DNA from: Rahnella rivi
Lineage (GTDB): Bacteria > Pseudomonadota > Gammaproteobacteria > Enterobacterales > Enterobacteriaceae
Length of the DNA stretch: 64,000 nucleotides
Assembly (NCBI RefSeq): GCF_019049655.1
Contig: NZ_JAFMOX010000059.1
Span: 62,001-126,000 of the forward strand
Reading direction: 5' to 3'
Shown here: piece by piece, positions 62,382 through 64,000 of the stretch
Numbering within the stretch: position 1 is the first letter of the stretch
Layout of the letters: every line of letters begins with the position of its first letter
Program-made: the position numbers and the translations under genes
The notes under the pieces: generated by a model
Seen by the model: only the letters and a program-made list of their open reading frames with translations
Told to the model about the DNA's origin: nothing
Database searches by the model: none

Positions 62382-63618
62382 ATTTCTTCCTAGACAAAAT
62401 ATATAATGCAAAAAAATCCAAACTAACTCTTAAGGTCCAGGCAATTGCCGTCCCAATAAGCGAAAAATGGTTCGTAAGATAATACAGCGCTATTAAATAT
62501 GGGACCAACTCACACATGTGAAGGGTAGCAGTAATTTTGGCGTACCCTGCTGCCTGAATTTTTGAAAATGGTATTTGCGCTAATGCGTTGAATATAAAGC
62601 CGATTAAAAGGATTCTTAATATAGTAGCAGGTTCACCCGCATAAGCACTCCCCATCCAAACAGTCATAATAGTATTTGCGAAGACAAAACCTACAATGAC
62701 TATAGGTAAACACGCCCCGAGCATAAGATAAAAGCTCAGCTTCTCAAGTTTGTTTTTATCAGCCGCCAGACTATTACTGCTCAACTTAGGAAACAATGCT
62801 CTCGACAAGGCCGCAGGTATGTTTAAGAGTCTTGCCACAGCCTCAGATGGTGCCGTATAAAATGCAACTTTACTCGCACCTAAAACGTGAGAAATTACAA
62901 AGCGATCGAAATAGACCATAATAGGACTAATAATATTACTGATAGTAATCCAACCACCAAACATAATTAGACGTCGCAATGTTTTATAATTGAAACGTAT
63001 ACCTGCACTGACAATGAATTTTTGCGCGAAAAAAAAGCTAATTGTTAGTGAGGCAATTCTACCGATTACCAAACCTAAAATTGCTGAATATAATGTATGA
63101 TTATAGTATGCAAATATTGCAGGGAGTATTGCAAGGGCTGAACTGGTTATAGTTCTCTGAATGTTTATATTAGCAAAGCGTTCCATCCCTTCCAGGGAGG
63201 CAAGCCAAATCTGATTTACCAAAAATACAGGCACTGCTATTGATAGTAATTTAAAAGATTTTTCAAAATTGCTAGTGAGATCATTCGAAACGTTTAGAAA
63301 ACCGGCTATTTTACCTACGGATAAAAATATTAATATAGCAGCAAATAGCCCAAGAATTGCTACGGTAATAGTTGCTGTCGATATTATATTTTTTCTTTCT
63401 TGCAAATCCTCTCTAAATATTGAGATTTCTCTAATCACTGCTCTTGTGAGACCAGCATCGAATATGCTTGCATATCCCACTACAGCAAACGCAAGGGTAA
63501 ATAAACCAAAACTCTCTGTTCCCAGCGTTCGAGCCAATATACCTAGACTAGGAATTGCTACTAATGTAGGGATAACAAAACCAGCTAGATTGTATATACT
63601 ATGTTTTATTAGGCTCAT
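62368..63618 (-). CDS. wzx: O-antigen flippase Wzx
   Basis: The 416-residue membrane protein has about twelve helices, of the polysaccharide/MATE-like flippase family. The N-terminus MSLIKHSIYNLAGFVIPTLV and the segment RTLGTESFGLFTLAFAVVGY are typical. It would move the undecaprenyl-linked O-unit across the inner membrane. Classification is by topology and context. Confidence 0.85.
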   Translation of the reverse strand: MSLIKHSIYNLAGFVIPTLVAIPSLGILARTLGTESFGLFTLAFAVVGYASIFDAGLTRAVIREISIFREDLQERKNIISTATITVAILGLFAAILIFLSVGKIAGFLNVSNDLTSNFEKSFKLLSIAVPVFLVNQIWLASLEGMERFANINIQRTITSSALAILPAIFAYYNHTLYSAILGLVIGRIASLTISFFFAQKFIVSAGIRFNYKTLRRLIMFGGWITISNIISPIMVYFDRFVISHVLGASKVAFYTAPSEAVARLLNIPAALSRALFPKLSSNSLAADKNKLEKLSFYLMLGACLPIVIVGFVFANTIMTVWMGSAYAGEPATILRILLIGFIFNALAQIPFSKIQAAGYAKITATLHMCELVPYLIALYYLTNHFSLIGTAIAWTLRVSLDFFALYILSRKKYVSR

Positions 63619-63625
63619 ATCTGCC

Positions 63626-64000
63626 TTAAGAATTTACATTTTTTGTATTTATATCTGCAAATTTATTACCTAAGAGATCTTTTGAAGATAGCTCAGGTTT
63701 TGAATTTTCAATTGGCCATTCAATTGCTAGGGTTGAGTCATCCCAAGCGATGCATGATTCATCTTTTGGAGAATAGTAATCCGTCGTTTTATATAAAAAT
63801 TCTGTATTATCTTTAAGTGCATAAAAACCATGTGCAAAACCTTCAGGTATCCAAAGCTGACGTTTATTTTCAGCGGATAAGTAAACACCTACCCACTTCC
63901 CAAATGTCGGAGATGATTCCCTGATATCAACGGCAACGTCATATACCTCACCTTGCGCGCACCGAACAAGTTTACCTTGTGCATGCGGTGTACGCTGGTA
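63626..64000 (-). CDS. rfbC: dTDP-4-dehydrorhamnose 3,5-epimerase RfbC (N-terminus outside window)
   Basis: The frame is open from the stop at 63626 to the right edge and gives 124 residues of the C-terminal two thirds of RmlC. Visible motifs are QGKLVRCAQGEVYDVAVDIR, SPTFGKWVGVYLSAENKRQL and WIPEGFAHGFYAL, then TDYYSPKDESCIAWDD. The reaction is the third step in dTDP-L-rhamnose synthesis. This implies rhamnose in the O-unit and the remaining rml genes just outside. The C-terminal tail after WPIENSKPELS is somewhat extended. Confidence 0.93.
   Translation of the reverse strand, partial: YQRTPHAQGKLVRCAQGEVYDVAVDIRESSPTFGKWVGVYLSAENKRQLWIPEGFAHGFYALKDNTEFLYKTTDYYSPKDESCIAWDDSTLAIEWPIENSKPELSSKDLLGNKFADINTKNVNS

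Overview
The window is a chromosomal segment of a motile member of the Enterobacterales. The evidence is the gene content (flg, flh, che, mot, flhDC, yeeZ, his, wzz and gnd), the class II/III flagellar promoter signals, a canonical his attenuator and the His-Asn-Trp-Glu-type receptor tails. The joining of a flg block to an flhE-A-B/che/mot/flhDC block on one stretch fits Yersiniaceae-type genomes (Rahnella, Ewingella, Rouxiella, Serratia, Yersinia) better than E. coli, where these blocks are separate. The genus is inference only.

Layout. 1-8.1 kb: flagellar rod/hook/ring genes flgI(partial)-H-G-F-E-D-C-B on the minus strand, divergent from flgA, flgM and flgN. 8.4-10.6 kb: an UlaG-like metallo-beta-lactamase-fold hydrolase, a GlxA-type AraC regulator and an orphan Ner/SfsB-like regulator. 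11.07-19.15 kb: eight tightly coupled plus-strand genes that look like an uncharacterised lipid pathway (FabH/OleA-like condensing enzyme, OleD-like reductase, metallo-beta-lactamase-fold hydrolase, F390-synthetase-like adenylate-forming enzyme, PAP2-like membrane enzyme, sterol-desaturase-family enzyme and two fatty-acid desaturases). The cluster lies exactly between flgN and flhE, and its last gene overlaps the 3' end of flhE tail to tail. 19.1-29.5 kb: flhE, flhA, flhB, cheZ, cheY, cheB, cheR and two chemoreceptors, all minus strand. 29.7-30.7 kb: a small two-gene module resembling a toxin-antitoxin pair. 30.8-33.4 kb: an MFS drug-type transporter divergent from an FtrA/GlxA-type regulator. 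33.9 kb: a Bor-family lipoprotein. 34.7-40.5 kb: cheW, cheA, motB, motA, flhC, flhD, followed by a long flhDC control region. 41.8 kb: yeeZ. 42.9-50.3 kb: the complete his operon with leader peptide and attenuator. 50.4-64 kb: wzz, gnd and an AT-rich O-antigen-type cluster, all minus strand, running off the right edge inside rfbC.

How the parts work together. FlhDC is the master activator. A candidate FlhDC box lies between flgB and flgA, and two excellent sigma-28 promoters precede flgM and the tsr-like receptor. The Che proteins connect receptors ending in NWETF to CheA/CheW, CheY/CheZ and the MotAB stator. The polysaccharide genes supply GDP-mannose and GDP-L-fucose (manB, manC, gmd, fcl, gmm) and probably dTDP-L-rhamnose (rfbC) to glycosyltransferases, a Wzx flippase and a Wzy polymerase, with Wzz setting chain length.

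The most interesting unexplained content is the eight-gene lipid cluster, followed by the zinc-finger/ribbon-helix-helix toxin-antitoxin-like module with its palindromic operator. No tRNA, rRNA, CRISPR array, transposase or integrase was recognised.
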